This document shows positions 27,519-36,490 of a stretch of DNA of 64,000 nt, piece after piece (positions within the stretch are counted from its first letter, which is position 1; each line of letters starts with the position of its first letter). The notes below the pieces were generated by a model, which had not been told where the DNA came from, searched no databases, and saw nothing but the letters and a program-made list of their open reading frames with translations. Origin of the DNA: Alloalcanivorax dieselolei B5 (GTDB lineage: Bacteria; Pseudomonadota; Gammaproteobacteria; Pseudomonadales; Alcanivoracaceae); assembly GCF_000300005.1 (NCBI RefSeq), contig NC_018691.1, forward strand, positions 868,001-932,000. The letters run 5' to 3'. A program made the position numbers and the translations under genes.

Positions 27519-28390
27519 ACCCGCTCCGCGGCCCGGCTGCCGAACAAACCGTTGGGCAGGAAAAACAAGATGGCGAGGATGATCACGAACGGCACCGCGT
27601 CCTTGTAATCGGAGGAGATATAGCCGGCGGTATAGGCTTCGCTCAAGCCCAATAACAGACCGCCGACCACCGCGCCGGTGCTACTGCCCAAGCCACCGAT
27701 GGCGGCGGCGACGAAGCCTTTCAGCCCCAGCATGATGCCGACGTCATAGGCGGTGAAAGTGATCGGGGTGACGATCAGGCCAGCGGCGGCGCCGAGCAGT
27801 GCGGAAATACCAAAGGCCACACCCAGGATGACCTGGGTCTTGATGCCGGCGAGCCGGGCGGCGTCCTTGTTCATGGAGGTGGCGAGAATTGCTTTACCCA
27901 GTTTGCTGCGGCTGAAGAACACCGCCAATGCCACCACCAGCACCACGGCGATACTTAGGATCCACAGGCTTTGCGTCAACAGGGTGGCACCGCCGATGGA
28001 AAGGGACTCGGTGGCACTGAAGCGGGGCAGGGCATGATACTCCTTGCCCCAGAAAAACTGAGCCAGCCCCCGCAGGAAGATCGAAGCGCCGATGGTGATG
28101 ATGATCAACGTCACCACGTCGGCGTCCCGCGCCGGAGCGATGGCCAGGCGGTGCAGTAAAATGCCCGCCACCGTGGCCAGCACCAGAGCGCCCACCATGG
28201 CCGCCGGCAACGGCAGGCCGGCTCCCACCAGTACCACTGTGCCCATGCCACCGATCATCAGGAATTCGCCCTGGGCGAAATTGATCACGTGGCTGGCGTT
28301 GTAGATCAGGGTGAAACCCAGTGCCACCAAGGCATAAATGGCGCCCAGGGTGATCCCCGAGAACGTGAACTGAAAAAACTCGCTGAACAT
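27515..28390 (-). CDS. livH: Branched-chain/aromatic acid ABC transporter permease LivH
   Basis: 291 residues from the start at 28390 (MFSEFFQFTFSGITLGAIYALVALGF), which has AGGA about 7 nt upstream; a longer frame begins 12 codons earlier without support. Features of LivH: NASHVINFAQGEFLMIGGM near the N-terminus, the MNKDAARLAGI loop and GGLGSSTGAVVGGLLLGLSE. Pairs with LivM in the inner membrane. Confidence 0.9.
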   Translation of the reverse strand: MFSEFFQFTFSGITLGAIYALVALGFTLIYNASHVINFAQGEFLMIGGMGTVVLVGAGLPLPAAMVGALVLATVAGILLHRLAIAPARDADVVTLIIITIGASIFLRGLAQFFWGKEYHALPRFSATESLSIGGATLLTQSLWILSIAVVLVVALAVFFSRSKLGKAILATSMNKDAARLAGIKTQVILGVAFGISALLGAAAGLIVTPITFTAYDVGIMLGLKGFVAAAIGGLGSSTGAVVGGLLLGLSEAYTAGYISSDYKDAVPFVIILAILFFLPNGLFGSRAAERV

Positions 28391-28463
28391 GTTCGGTCCT
28401 GCCTGGAAAGAGGGCGGTGAGAGCAAGCATCCGGGGTGCCGTCCATGGCGCCCGGCGGGTGGA

Positions 28464-29621
28464 TTACTCCACCAGCGTCCAGTGGCCGTCCTTCACTTCC
28501 AGAATGCGGAAGGAATCATAGGACAGCCCCATGTGGTCCTTGGCGCTCAGGTTGTAGGTGCCGGTGACTCCGACATAGCCCTGGATGCTTTCCAGAGCGT
28601 CGCGCACTTTCGCCGGATCGGTGGAGCCAGCTTGTTTGATCGCTTGCACCGCCAGTTGGAAGCCGTCGTAAGCGTAGCCGCCAAAGGTCGACACCGAACT
28701 GTTGTAACGGTCCTCATAGGCTTTTTTGTAGCCGGTGACCACGCCATGCTGGGGATCGCTGTCGGGGATGGTATCGGCCACCAGCAAGGCGGTGGCGGGC
28801 AGGCGCAGGCCTTTGGCGGCATCGCCGGCCAGTTTCAGGAAGCTGTCGGAAGCGACGCCGTGGGATTGGTAAAACGGCAGTTCGATGCCCAGTTGCTTGT
28901 AGTTCTTGGTGACAATGGCCGGGCCCTGGCCGAAGTCGAAGTTGAGTACCGCCTGCACGCCATCGGTATTGCGGATGCGAGTGAGCTGAGCGGTGACGTC
29001 GGTATCCTTCGGGTTATAGGTCTCGTCGGCCACCACCTCGATCCCCATGGCTTTGGCTTCCTCCAGGGTCACGTTACGTCCGGAGGCGCCGAAGCCGCCG
29101 GTGCCGGAGATCAGACCGATCCGGGTGAGACCGCGTTCCTTCATGTCAGTGAGTACGCGGCGGGCGGCCTGACGATCGGATTGCGGCATCTTGAACACCC
29201 ATTTCTTCACCGGGGTGGAGATGGTTTCCGCGCCGGCCAGAGAGATGAACGGCACCCGCGCCTGTTCGATCACCGGCACCGCCGCCATGGTGGCGCCGGT
29301 GGTGCTGCCACCGATGATGAGATCGACTTTGTCCTGCCGCAGCAGCCGGGTGACGAAGGTGCGGGCTTTGGAGGCGTCACCGGAGTCGTCATAATGAACC
29401 AGCTGGACTTCACGGCCCAACAGGCCGCCGTTTTCGTTCAGCTGGTGTACATACAGTTCCAGGGTTTTCAGTTCCGGGTCGCCGAGAAACGCGGCCGGGC
29501 CGGTGACGGAGAGGAAGGATCCGATGCGAATGGGGTCTTCCGCCTTCGCGACCGGGGACAAGGAGGCCAGGCCCAGCGCCGCCACGGCGCCCACGGCTAG
29601 GTTCTTCAGCATTGTTTTCAT
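28464..29621 (-). CDS. livK: Periplasmic substrate-binding protein of the Liv-type ABC transporter
   Basis: 385 residues. The signal peptide is cleaved after SPVAKA, giving mature EDPIRIGSFLSVTGPAAFLG. The fold is the periplasmic binding protein type I used by LivJ/LivK and by aromatic-acid binders. It shows QLNENGGLLGREVQLVHYDD and IIGGSTTGATMAAVPVIEQARVPFISLAGA. The start at 29621 (ATG) has an in-frame GTG two codons before it. First gene of the operon; its promoter lies at 29723-29751. Substrate not readable from sequence; phenylacetate or a related aromatic acid is inferred from context. Confidence 0.85.
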   Translation of the reverse strand: MKTMLKNLAVGAVAALGLASLSPVAKAEDPIRIGSFLSVTGPAAFLGDPELKTLELYVHQLNENGGLLGREVQLVHYDDSGDASKARTFVTRLLRQDKVDLIIGGSTTGATMAAVPVIEQARVPFISLAGAETISTPVKKWVFKMPQSDRQAARRVLTDMKERGLTRIGLISGTGGFGASGRNVTLEEAKAMGIEVVADETYNPKDTDVTAQLTRIRNTDGVQAVLNFDFGQGPAIVTKNYKQLGIELPFYQSHGVASDSFLKLAGDAAKGLRLPATALLVADTIPDSDPQHGVVTGYKKAYEDRYNSSVSTFGGYAYDGFQLAVQAIKQAGSTDPAKVRDALESIQGYVGVTGTYNLSAKDHMGLSYDSFRILEVKDGHWTLVE

Positions 29622-29722
29622 TATCACACCTATCTGCGTATGCCCCCGGAGGGACTTTTGTTTTTATGCGCCTTGCCGGAGCCCGGTGGCGCGGGACGTC
29701 CATCAGCGTCCTTGTTTTTTCA

Positions 29723-29771
29723 GGTATAAAGCGATACGAATTTCAAGTCAAGATCAAATTTAATGTGTCAT
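29723..29771 (-). promoter_or_regulatory. livK promoter with upstream TGTGTCAT site
   Basis: On the minus strand, TTGACT (-35, 29746-29751) and TATACC (-10, 29723-29728) are separated by 17 nt. TGTGTCAT at 29764-29771 lies just upstream of the -35, in the gap shared with paaX. The 306-nt gap otherwise holds no gene. Confidence 0.6.
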
Positions 29772-29933
29772 AAAAGTTGCTATATTGGCCCAAGTGGCTG
29801 TTTTATGGTGCTATTCATTGGCCTTTTATGTCTCCGGACAGGAGGGTTTGGTAGCATGTCGCGCCGCCGGAAAGGCCGGTATCACGCTGATTTGGACGCC
29901 CCGGAAAGGGCCCGGAGATAGGAAGATCGCCCA

Positions 29934-30860
29934 GTGGATTTGCAATGCGAGCAATTGGAACGCTTGATCGAACGTTTTCAGCAGCGCCGGCCGCTGCGTA
30001 CCGGTTCTCTGATCATTACCCTGTTCGGTGACGCCATTGTACCCAGGGGCGGCGCGGTGTGGTTGGGCAGCCTGATCGATCTGCTTGAACCCATGGGCAT
30101 CAATCAGCGTCTGGTGCGCACCTCGGTGTTCCGTTTGACCCGGGAGGGCTGGCTTATCGCGGAGAAAGTGGGGCGCCGCAGCTACTATGGACTCACCGCC
30201 GCCGGCCGCCGCCGTTTCGAGAAGGCTTTCAAGCGCGTTTATTCCGGTGTGCAGCCGACCTGGGACGGCGCCTGGACGCTGGTCATCCTCAACCAGCTGG
30301 ATCCGGACGCCCGTCGCGATGTGCGCCAGGAACTGGAATGGATGGGGTTTGGCGGTTTGACGCCGGGCATGGTGGCCCACCCGATGGTGGACCGGGCCGA
30401 ACTGAACGCCACGCTCCAGGAACAGAATGCGCTGGAAGACACCATCATCTTCGAGACCCGGGCCCAGGACAGTTATGCGTCACGGCCGTTGCGTTTGCAG
30501 GTGAGGGATGCCTGGAATCTGGAGCAGCTCTCGGAAGGGTACCGGGAATTTCTTGATCAGTTTCGGCCGCTCTGGCAGGAAATGAGCAAGCTGGAGACGC
30601 CACCGCCGATGGAGTGCTTTCTGGCGCGCACGCTGCTGATTCACGAATACCGAAAACTGCTGTTGCGTGATCCGCTATTGCCGGAAGAATTATTACCTTC
30701 GGACTGGGAAGGCCGCGCCGCGCGCCAGCTTTGCCGTAATCTCTACCGCCTCACTTACCGTGGCGCGGAGGCCTGGATGAGCGAGCGCACGGAAACCGCG
30801 GAAGGGCCGTTGCCCGAGCCGGGGGATGGTTTCTATCAGCGTTTTGGCGGGCTCGACTGA
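29934..30860 (+). CDS. paaX: Phenylacetic acid degradation repressor PaaX
   Basis: 308-residue homologue of the GntR-like repressor that releases DNA upon binding phenylacetyl-CoA. The winged-helix N-terminus includes GSLIITLFGDAIVPRGGAVWLG, NQRLVRTSVFRLTREGWL and GRRSYYGLT. The C-terminal effector region ends LLIHEYRKLLLRDPLLPEELL, GRAARQLCRNLYRL and FYQRFGGLD, hallmarks of PaaX. The GTG start at 29934 follows GGAAG at 29921. It diverges from livK, and the candidate operator sits between them. A REP element lies after the stop. Confidence 0.93.
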   Translation: MDLQCEQLERLIERFQQRRPLRTGSLIITLFGDAIVPRGGAVWLGSLIDLLEPMGINQRLVRTSVFRLTREGWLIAEKVGRRSYYGLTAAGRRRFEKAFKRVYSGVQPTWDGAWTLVILNQLDPDARRDVRQELEWMGFGGLTPGMVAHPMVDRAELNATLQEQNALEDTIIFETRAQDSYASRPLRLQVRDAWNLEQLSEGYREFLDQFRPLWQEMSKLETPPPMECFLARTLLIHEYRKLLLRDPLLPEELLPSDWEGRAARQLCRNLYRLTYRGAEAWMSERTETAEGPLPEPGDGFYQRFGGLD

Positions 30861-30882
30861 CTAAACGCTGGTGGTTACAAGG

Positions 30883-30962
30883 CCGCTGTGGGAGCTTGCC
30901 CTGTAAGCGAATTGTGCTTTCGGGCCCAGGACATTCGCTTGCAGGGCAAGCTCCTACAGCGG
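30883..30962. repeat. REP/BIME-like palindrome 3
   Basis: Arms at 30883-30912 and 30933-30962, matching at 28 of 30 positions when one is reverse-complemented (CCGCTGTGGGAGCTTGCC... and ...GGCAAGCTCCTACAGCGG). It lies in the gap between paaX and paaG. Confidence 0.8.
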
Positions 30963-31139
30963 GCTTCCCGGGCCGCCCTGATTCCTTATTGAGTTTTCTT
31001 GTGGGAATTTTGGTAGCACAAAGGGAATGACCTAGGCTTTGAGCTTATCTTGCTGAAATTAAAAGAAAAAAACGCCTTATTCCGGATCTTGTTCTTATTC
31101 TGTTCTTCTAATTCGATACACAAATATGGATTTGGCGTT

Positions 31140-31167
31140 TTGACTTGTGTCATGTCTGGGCTATGCT
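31140..31167 (+). promoter_or_regulatory. paaG promoter with TGTGTCAT in the spacer
   Basis: TTGACT (31140-31145) and TATGCT (31162-31167) are separated by 16 nt, and TGTGTCAT at 31146-31153 fills half of the spacer, as at paaA. The AT-rich stretch 30970-31139 upstream holds no gene. Confidence 0.6.
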
Positions 31168-31257
31168 TTCCAACCATAGTTTGGCGTCGGAACTGCTCGG
31201 CGGATCACTGTCCGGCAGGTCTGATCATCGATACCAAGAAAAAGGCAGGACCGGATT

Positions 31258-32049
31258 ATGGAGTTCGCCACCATTGCGTTTGATCTGGAGGACGGCGTCG
31301 CCACCCTGGCGCTGAATCGTCCGGAACGTCTGAACAGTTTCAATGAGCAGATGCACCAGGAAGTACGGGAAGCCCTGTCCATGGTGGAGCGGGACGACAG
31401 CGTACGAGCCCTGCTGATCACGGGTAACGGACGCGGTTTCTGTGCCGGCCAGGATCTGTCCGACAGGAGCGTGGTGCCCGGCGCCGAAGCGCCCGACCTG
31501 GGTTCTTCCATTGAAACCTGGTACAACCCATTGATTCGCACCCTGCAGCGTTTGCCGATGCCGGTGATCGCGGCGGTCAATGGGGTCGCCGCCGGTGCCG
31601 GCGCCAACATCGCCCTGGCCTGCGACCTGGTCATCGCCGCCCGCTCCGCCAGTTTCACTCAAGCCTTCTGCAAGATCGGTCTGGTGCCGGACTCCGGTGG
31701 CACCTGGCAGCTGCCGCGCCTGGTGGGAATGGCCCGCGCCAAGGGGCTGTCCATGCTGGGTGACAAACTGACCGCCGAGCAGGCCGCCGCCTGGGGTTTG
31801 ATCTGGCAGTGCGTGGATGACGACGCGCTGCGCTCCACCGCCACGGACCTGGCTCGCCATCTGGCCGCTCAGCCGACCCGGGGTCTTGCTTTGATCAAAC
31901 AGGCATTGAACCAAAGCTTTGACAACGATCTGGATACGCAGCTCGACGTGGAGCGGGACCTGCAGCGTGAAGCGGGCCGTACCGAGGATTACCGCGAAGG
32001 CGTCGCCGCGTTCATGGAAAAGCGCGCACCTGAATTCAAAGGCCGCTAA
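31258..32049 (+). CDS. paaG: 2-(1,2-epoxy-1,2-dihydrophenyl)acetyl-CoA isomerase
   Basis: 263-residue crotonase-fold enzyme that converts the ring epoxide to oxepin-CoA. The oxyanion-hole segments FCAGQDL and VAAGAGANIALACDLVIAA, and the catalytic region KIGLVPDSGGTWQLPRLVG (Asp in place of the second hydratase Glu), match PaaG rather than the hydratase PaaF. The start lies 10 nt after GGCAGGACC. It begins the paaG-paaI-paaK set; paaI follows after 26 nt. Confidence 0.94.
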   Translation: MEFATIAFDLEDGVATLALNRPERLNSFNEQMHQEVREALSMVERDDSVRALLITGNGRGFCAGQDLSDRSVVPGAEAPDLGSSIETWYNPLIRTLQRLPMPVIAAVNGVAAGAGANIALACDLVIAARSASFTQAFCKIGLVPDSGGTWQLPRLVGMARAKGLSMLGDKLTAEQAAAWGLIWQCVDDDALRSTATDLARHLAAQPTRGLALIKQALNQSFDNDLDTQLDVERDLQREAGRTEDYREGVAAFMEKRAPEFKGR

Positions 32050-32075
32050 GGCTGTCCTCCCATCTGGAGATTTGC

Positions 32076-32546
32076 ATGGCCGATCCGAATACCGCCACCG
32101 CGGCGCTGGACAGTGTTGCTTTGGCACGGCGTTGTGCCGAGTCCATGTACCAGCGGGATACCGCTACCCGCGAACTGGGCATGACGCTGAAAACGGTTTC
32201 TCCGGGATGCGCCGTACTATGCATGCCGGTGCGTGATGACATGATCCAGGGGCACGGCTCCTGTCATGGTGGCTTTATTTTCGCCCTGGCGGATTCCGCC
32301 TTCGCCTTTGCCTGTAACACCTATAACGAAGCCACCGTGGCCTCCGGTTGTTCCATTGAGTATGTGTCGCCGGGATTGCCTGGTGATGTGCTTACCGCGG
32401 AAGCGCGGGAGTTGACCCGTAAAGGGCGAACCGGTGTTTACGACGTGCGTGTCACCGGCGGTGACGGCCAGTTGGTGGCCTTGTTTCGCGGCAAATCCTA
32501 CCGCGTTCGCGGGCCGGTGATTCATGATGAAGAGAGCCAGGCATAA
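32076..32546 (+). CDS. paaI: Phenylacetyl-CoA pathway thioesterase PaaI
   Basis: 156-residue hotdog-fold thioesterase. The motif GHGSCHGGFIFALADSAFAFACN includes the catalytic Asp helix typical of PaaI. It hydrolyses stalled ring-hydroxylated CoA esters, returning CoA and protecting the pathway. Sits 26 nt after paaG and 59 nt before paaK, in one operon. Confidence 0.93.
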   Translation: MADPNTATAALDSVALARRCAESMYQRDTATRELGMTLKTVSPGCAVLCMPVRDDMIQGHGSCHGGFIFALADSAFAFACNTYNEATVASGCSIEYVSPGLPGDVLTAEARELTRKGRTGVYDVRVTGGDGQLVALFRGKSYRVRGPVIHDEESQA

Positions 32547-32605
32547 GCGGCTCTAGGCAACGCAGACAGACTCAATGACAGAATAACGAGAAGCGGAGCA
32601 TGAAC

Positions 32606-33901
32606 ATGCCATTCAACCTGGAGAATCGTTTCGATCCGGTGGAGCGGGTCAGCGTGGATGAGCTCAAGCGATTGCAAGTGGAGCGTCTTCGTTGGAGTCT
32701 CACGCATGCCTACAACAATGTGGCGTTCTATCGGAAGGCGTTCGATGACATCGGTGTTCATCCTTATGATCTGAAATCGCTGGACGACCTGCGTCACTTT
32801 CCGTTCACCACCAAATCGGATCTGCGCGACAACTATCCGTTTGGCATGCTCGCCACGCCCATGCGGGAAGTGGTGCGGGTGCATGCTTCCAGCGGCACCA
32901 CCGGAAAACCCACGGTGGTGGCCTATACCCAAAACGACATCAATAACTGGGCGGATGTGATGGCGCGTTCCATCCGTGCCGCCGGAGGCCATGCCGGCGA
33001 CAAGGTGCACGTGGCCTATGGCTACGGCCTTTTCACCGGTGGTCTGGGCGCGCATTACGGCGCCGAGCGTCTTGGTTGCACGGTGATTCCCATGTCCGGT
33101 GGCCAGACCGAGAAGCAGGTGCAGTTGATCCGTGATTTCGAGCCGGACATCATCATGGTGACACCGTCCTACATGCTCAACATCGCCGATGAAATGGAGC
33201 GGCAGGGCATGAACCCGCGCGAGTCCAGCCTGCGGCTGGGTATCTTCGGTGCCGAGCCGTGGACCCAGACCATGCGCGAGGAGTTGGAGAGCCGTCTCGG
33301 CATCAGCGCACTGGACATCTACGGTTTGTCCGAAGTGATGGGGCCGGGTGTGGGCATGGAATGCATCGAAACCAAGGATGGCCCGACCATTTGGGAGGAC
33401 CATTTCTACCCGGAAATCATCAACCCGGAAACCGGAGAAGTGGTGCCGGACGGCGAGTACGGCGAACTGGTTTTCACCTCCCTGACCAAGGAAGCACTGC
33501 CGATCGTCCGTTACCGGACTCGCGACCTGACCCGGCTGTTGCCTGGCCAGGCCCGGCCCATGCGCCGCATCGACAAGATCACCGGCCGCAGCGACGATAT
33601 GCTGATTATCCGCGGCGTGAATGTCTTCCCCACCCAGGTGGAGGAGCAGATTCTGAAGATCGAGGATCTGGCTCCGCACTATGAAATTCATGTGGAAAAG
33701 GAAGGCAATCTGGACTGCGTGACGGTACGGGTCGAACGCAAACCGGAGTCTGGTGCCGAATCCACCGACGTGGCCAAAGCACTGCAGCAGCGGGTGAAAA
33801 CCCACATCGGTATCAGTACCAAGGTGGAGGTGGCCGATACCGGCTCGCTGGCGCGTTCCGAAGGCAAGGCCAGACATGTTTTTGATCGACGGCCGAAGTA
33901 G
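32606..33901 (+). CDS. paaK: Phenylacetate-CoA ligase
   Basis: 431-residue AMP-forming ligase that activates phenylacetate. The phosphate-binding loop is HASSGTTGKPTVVAYT. The adenylate region shows YGLSEVMGPGVGMEC, and the hinge region RYRTRDLTRL with the C-terminal domain motif GRSDDMLIIRGVNVFPTQVEEQIL. The ATG at 32606 was chosen because GGAG at 32595-32598 is 7 nt away; an ATG six bases earlier is too close to it. The 92 bases to the convergent kinase gene show no hairpin. Confidence 0.96.
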   Translation: MPFNLENRFDPVERVSVDELKRLQVERLRWSLTHAYNNVAFYRKAFDDIGVHPYDLKSLDDLRHFPFTTKSDLRDNYPFGMLATPMREVVRVHASSGTTGKPTVVAYTQNDINNWADVMARSIRAAGGHAGDKVHVAYGYGLFTGGLGAHYGAERLGCTVIPMSGGQTEKQVQLIRDFEPDIIMVTPSYMLNIADEMERQGMNPRESSLRLGIFGAEPWTQTMREELESRLGISALDIYGLSEVMGPGVGMECIETKDGPTIWEDHFYPEIINPETGEVVPDGEYGELVFTSLTKEALPIVRYRTRDLTRLLPGQARPMRRIDKITGRSDDMLIIRGVNVFPTQVEEQILKIEDLAPHYEIHVEKEGNLDCVTVRVERKPESGAESTDVAKALQQRVKTHIGISTKVEVADTGSLARSEGKARHVFDRRPK

Positions 33902-33993
33902 CGGTGTTGGACGCGGAGCGGGGTTCCCGTCGAAGTTGCTGGTGGTTGCATTTCGAATCGCTCCCATCCGAAAAGCAAGCTCTATCGGACACC

Positions 33994-36210
33994 TTATCCT
34001 GGGGCGACAGAGTGTTCGTCAGCGGTGCTTTGTTGGGGCAGGGGGATCCGTGCTTCCATACAAAATTCGTAAGGGGCGCCTGTCAGACAGTACAGTGATA
34101 ACTCGCCATTGAGCTCCAGAATGCGTGTTCGCATGTTGCTCAGGCCGCGTCCGGGGAGTCCGTCCTGCCCCTGGGTAAAATGGGAGCTGTCGAACTCATT
34201 GCGGAGAATCAAAAGCAGCTCGCCCCGCTGATTCAACTCGGCCTGGAAAGTGAGCTGTGTTGGCGCGCCATGCTTGAGAGCATTGGTGATCGCCTCGTCC
34301 AGAACCCGGCGCAGGTTAATGTAATGACGCGGCGATAGGTAGATGTCATCCAAGTCTCCCGATATCGACCAGCTCAGGTCGAACTCCGGTGCCAGCCGTT
34401 CACGAAGGTCGCCATGCCAGTCCTCGAACAACTCCTGGAGACCATAGCGGCGTTTATGGTCGAGAGCATAGATTGCCTCTCGTAGCGCTGACAGAGCGCT
34501 ACGTGCCAACCTTTCGTTGCGTTCATTCGGGGCCTTGTGAATCAAGGTCAGAAGCCGGCCACCAACATCATCGTGCAGATCCCGCATGATCCGCTGGCGC
34601 TCCTGGTTGGCGCCGGCCTCCCGGGCCCGTCTTACGTTGTTGATCCGTACCGCGGTGGAAATCAATGCCTGGGCTATCTCTTTGTCCCGGGTACAGTAGA
34701 GTCGGCGGCCGCCTTGACCGTAGAGCAGACTTATGCCCCCCGAGGCATCGCCCAGTGCGGGAACAAGCAGGCGGGCGCCGTTGCCGGCCAGGCGTGCTTG
34801 TTCAATGGTGTCGTCGATGCGGTCCAGTGAGAGGGGCTGGAATACCTGTCGAAGCAGGTCCTGCCAAAGAGGTGAAGTGCGGTCGTCGGGGCTGGTATAC
34901 AGGGCTTCCACGAAGGCGGGGATGTGGCGCTCCATATTGACTTCGGATGAAGCGGCGAGCCGCCGCCAAAGCCATTGCCGAACGGGAAAATAGATCCAGC
35001 CCACCGCGATGACAGAGAACGCCAGGGCGTGCGCGTGGCTCAGGCCGAAGGAGGTGACCACCAGAATATCCACAAGGACGACGGTGAGTCCGCCGAGAAA
35101 CCAGGCCCATGCGGTGAACCACCAGCGTTCCAGATGGAAAAGACGGTAACGAAGAATCCCCAAGGCGAAACCCAAGTAAAGTGTTACCACCAGTCCGACC
35201 ATAGTGGAGGGGTTCGCGATTGGCGGTGTCTTGAGTACAACGGGTAGAAAATAAACCACCAGACCAGCCCCCATGGCGATAAGAATTGAAAGGAAAAACC
35301 AGCGTAATGCGGCTCGGTCCGTGGGGTTGTTCCGCGCCCCCCGCCATTGCAGAAAAACGAGCGCCGTGCCCAGCGGATAGTAAAGAAGCAGGGGAAGATA
35401 GTAGCTGTGCAAGGGCAGATCAAAAATCTGAAGATTCTCATTCGTTTGCTGAAGGACAACGGCGAAAACCAGAAAGAAGATGAGTTTTTGAGAATGCTTC
35501 AGTGGCTTTGGGTAGATAATCAGAAGAATCAGAAAGGCGAGAAGGAGAAGGTGCACCCTGATATGGTTCACTCTCATAAGCGTATCGAACTGCCATCTCG
35601 ACAAGGCGAGTTCTCTCACTTCCCACAAGCTATGTTGCCAGGTAGCCAGAAACATACCCGCGCCGGAGATTGCCAGAAGCCGGGCGGGCCAGTTTCTTGG
35701 CAGAAAAACCCACACTGAAAGTGCGATCAGAAGGGCAATAAGGCCGTATGAATGTAACAGCCAGAATGTGAGCGGCAAGGACGAGATCGGGCGGCGAGGC
35801 GCTGGTTTGAATGTCAGCTCTTCACCATCGTTGATTATCAAGGTAACGAAAGGGGCATCAAGGGCGTCGGCCAGTTGCCCCTCTTTATCAAGATAAGCGT
35901 TGTAGGCATCGAATGTCGGCTCCGCATGAGGTTGTAAGTGGTGATCATAGTTATCGACTGAGATCGGCGTGTTTTGTAGTAACAGCGCCCTTACATAATC
36001 GCCTGGATATAAGCGGCTGGCCAAAGGCCCCCGTTGGTCAACTCCGGTAACCTGTAACCCGTTCATCCCCGAGGGTGTGAACTGTACGCCAAGCCAGGGG
36101 CCACGCAGCGCCAGCCATGCGGAAAGCGCAATCGCCATAAATAGAAAAAGACTGACGGCTAAAAGGGTCTGTAAGGGCGCGACCCCCCATCGCGAAGGTT
36201 CGGAGGTCAC
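33994..36210 (-). CDS. Membrane sensor histidine kinase, HisKA_3 class, with PDZ-like sensor (kinase B)
   Basis: 738 residues. After a first membrane segment comes a periplasmic region resembling a PDZ domain (GLQVTGVDQRGPLASRLYPGDYVRAL), then about seven membrane segments, an uncharacterised cytosolic linker, and the NarL-family kinase core: ERQRIMRDLHDDVGGRLL with the phosphorylated His, RRVLDEAITNALKHG (N-box) and GRGLSNMRTRILEL (G-box). The layout recalls ComP of Bacillus. It is a paralogue of the kinase at 36491. It lies 280 nt downstream of that gene, in the order response regulator, kinase A, kinase B. The signal is unknown. Confidence 0.88.
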   Translation of the reverse strand: MTSEPSRWGVAPLQTLLAVSLFLFMAIALSAWLALRGPWLGVQFTPSGMNGLQVTGVDQRGPLASRLYPGDYVRALLLQNTPISVDNYDHHLQPHAEPTFDAYNAYLDKEGQLADALDAPFVTLIINDGEELTFKPAPRRPISSLPLTFWLLHSYGLIALLIALSVWVFLPRNWPARLLAISGAGMFLATWQHSLWEVRELALSRWQFDTLMRVNHIRVHLLLLAFLILLIIYPKPLKHSQKLIFFLVFAVVLQQTNENLQIFDLPLHSYYLPLLLYYPLGTALVFLQWRGARNNPTDRAALRWFFLSILIAMGAGLVVYFLPVVLKTPPIANPSTMVGLVVTLYLGFALGILRYRLFHLERWWFTAWAWFLGGLTVVLVDILVVTSFGLSHAHALAFSVIAVGWIYFPVRQWLWRRLAASSEVNMERHIPAFVEALYTSPDDRTSPLWQDLLRQVFQPLSLDRIDDTIEQARLAGNGARLLVPALGDASGGISLLYGQGGRRLYCTRDKEIAQALISTAVRINNVRRAREAGANQERQRIMRDLHDDVGGRLLTLIHKAPNERNERLARSALSALREAIYALDHKRRYGLQELFEDWHGDLRERLAPEFDLSWSISGDLDDIYLSPRHYINLRRVLDEAITNALKHGAPTQLTFQAELNQRGELLLILRNEFDSSHFTQGQDGLPGRGLSNMRTRILELNGELSLYCLTGAPYEFCMEARIPLPQQSTADEHSVAPG

Positions 36211-36490
36211 TGTTTATAGCCCCCCGATGTGTTGCTTTCGGATCTGTTCCGGTGCCTGGCTTTCCATGGACCGGATTGGCAAAGGCTGTGAGCGGAAAGA
36301 CAGTGAGGTCCGGTCTTCGGTGGTGCAACGGCGGTTGGCTCAGTTTTCATTTGTTTTCCAAATCGTCGCAGGAAGAGGGTACATATATCATATTCTTTCT
36401 ATTTCAAGAATTTATGAACATGATGCCGCGGTAAGGCGCTCCGTTGAGAAAGCCGGAAGTAGGAGTTGGTATGCCGTGGGGCTGCTTTTT

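Noticed and set aside
28389-29600. 403-codon reading frame opposite livK
   Set aside because: No recognisable domain, low-complexity His/Gly/Gln composition, and the substrate-binding protein on the other strand is intact with a signal peptide.
32522-33967. 481-codon reading frame opposite paaK
   Set aside because: His/Gly-rich shadow frame of paaK with no start signal or family resemblance.
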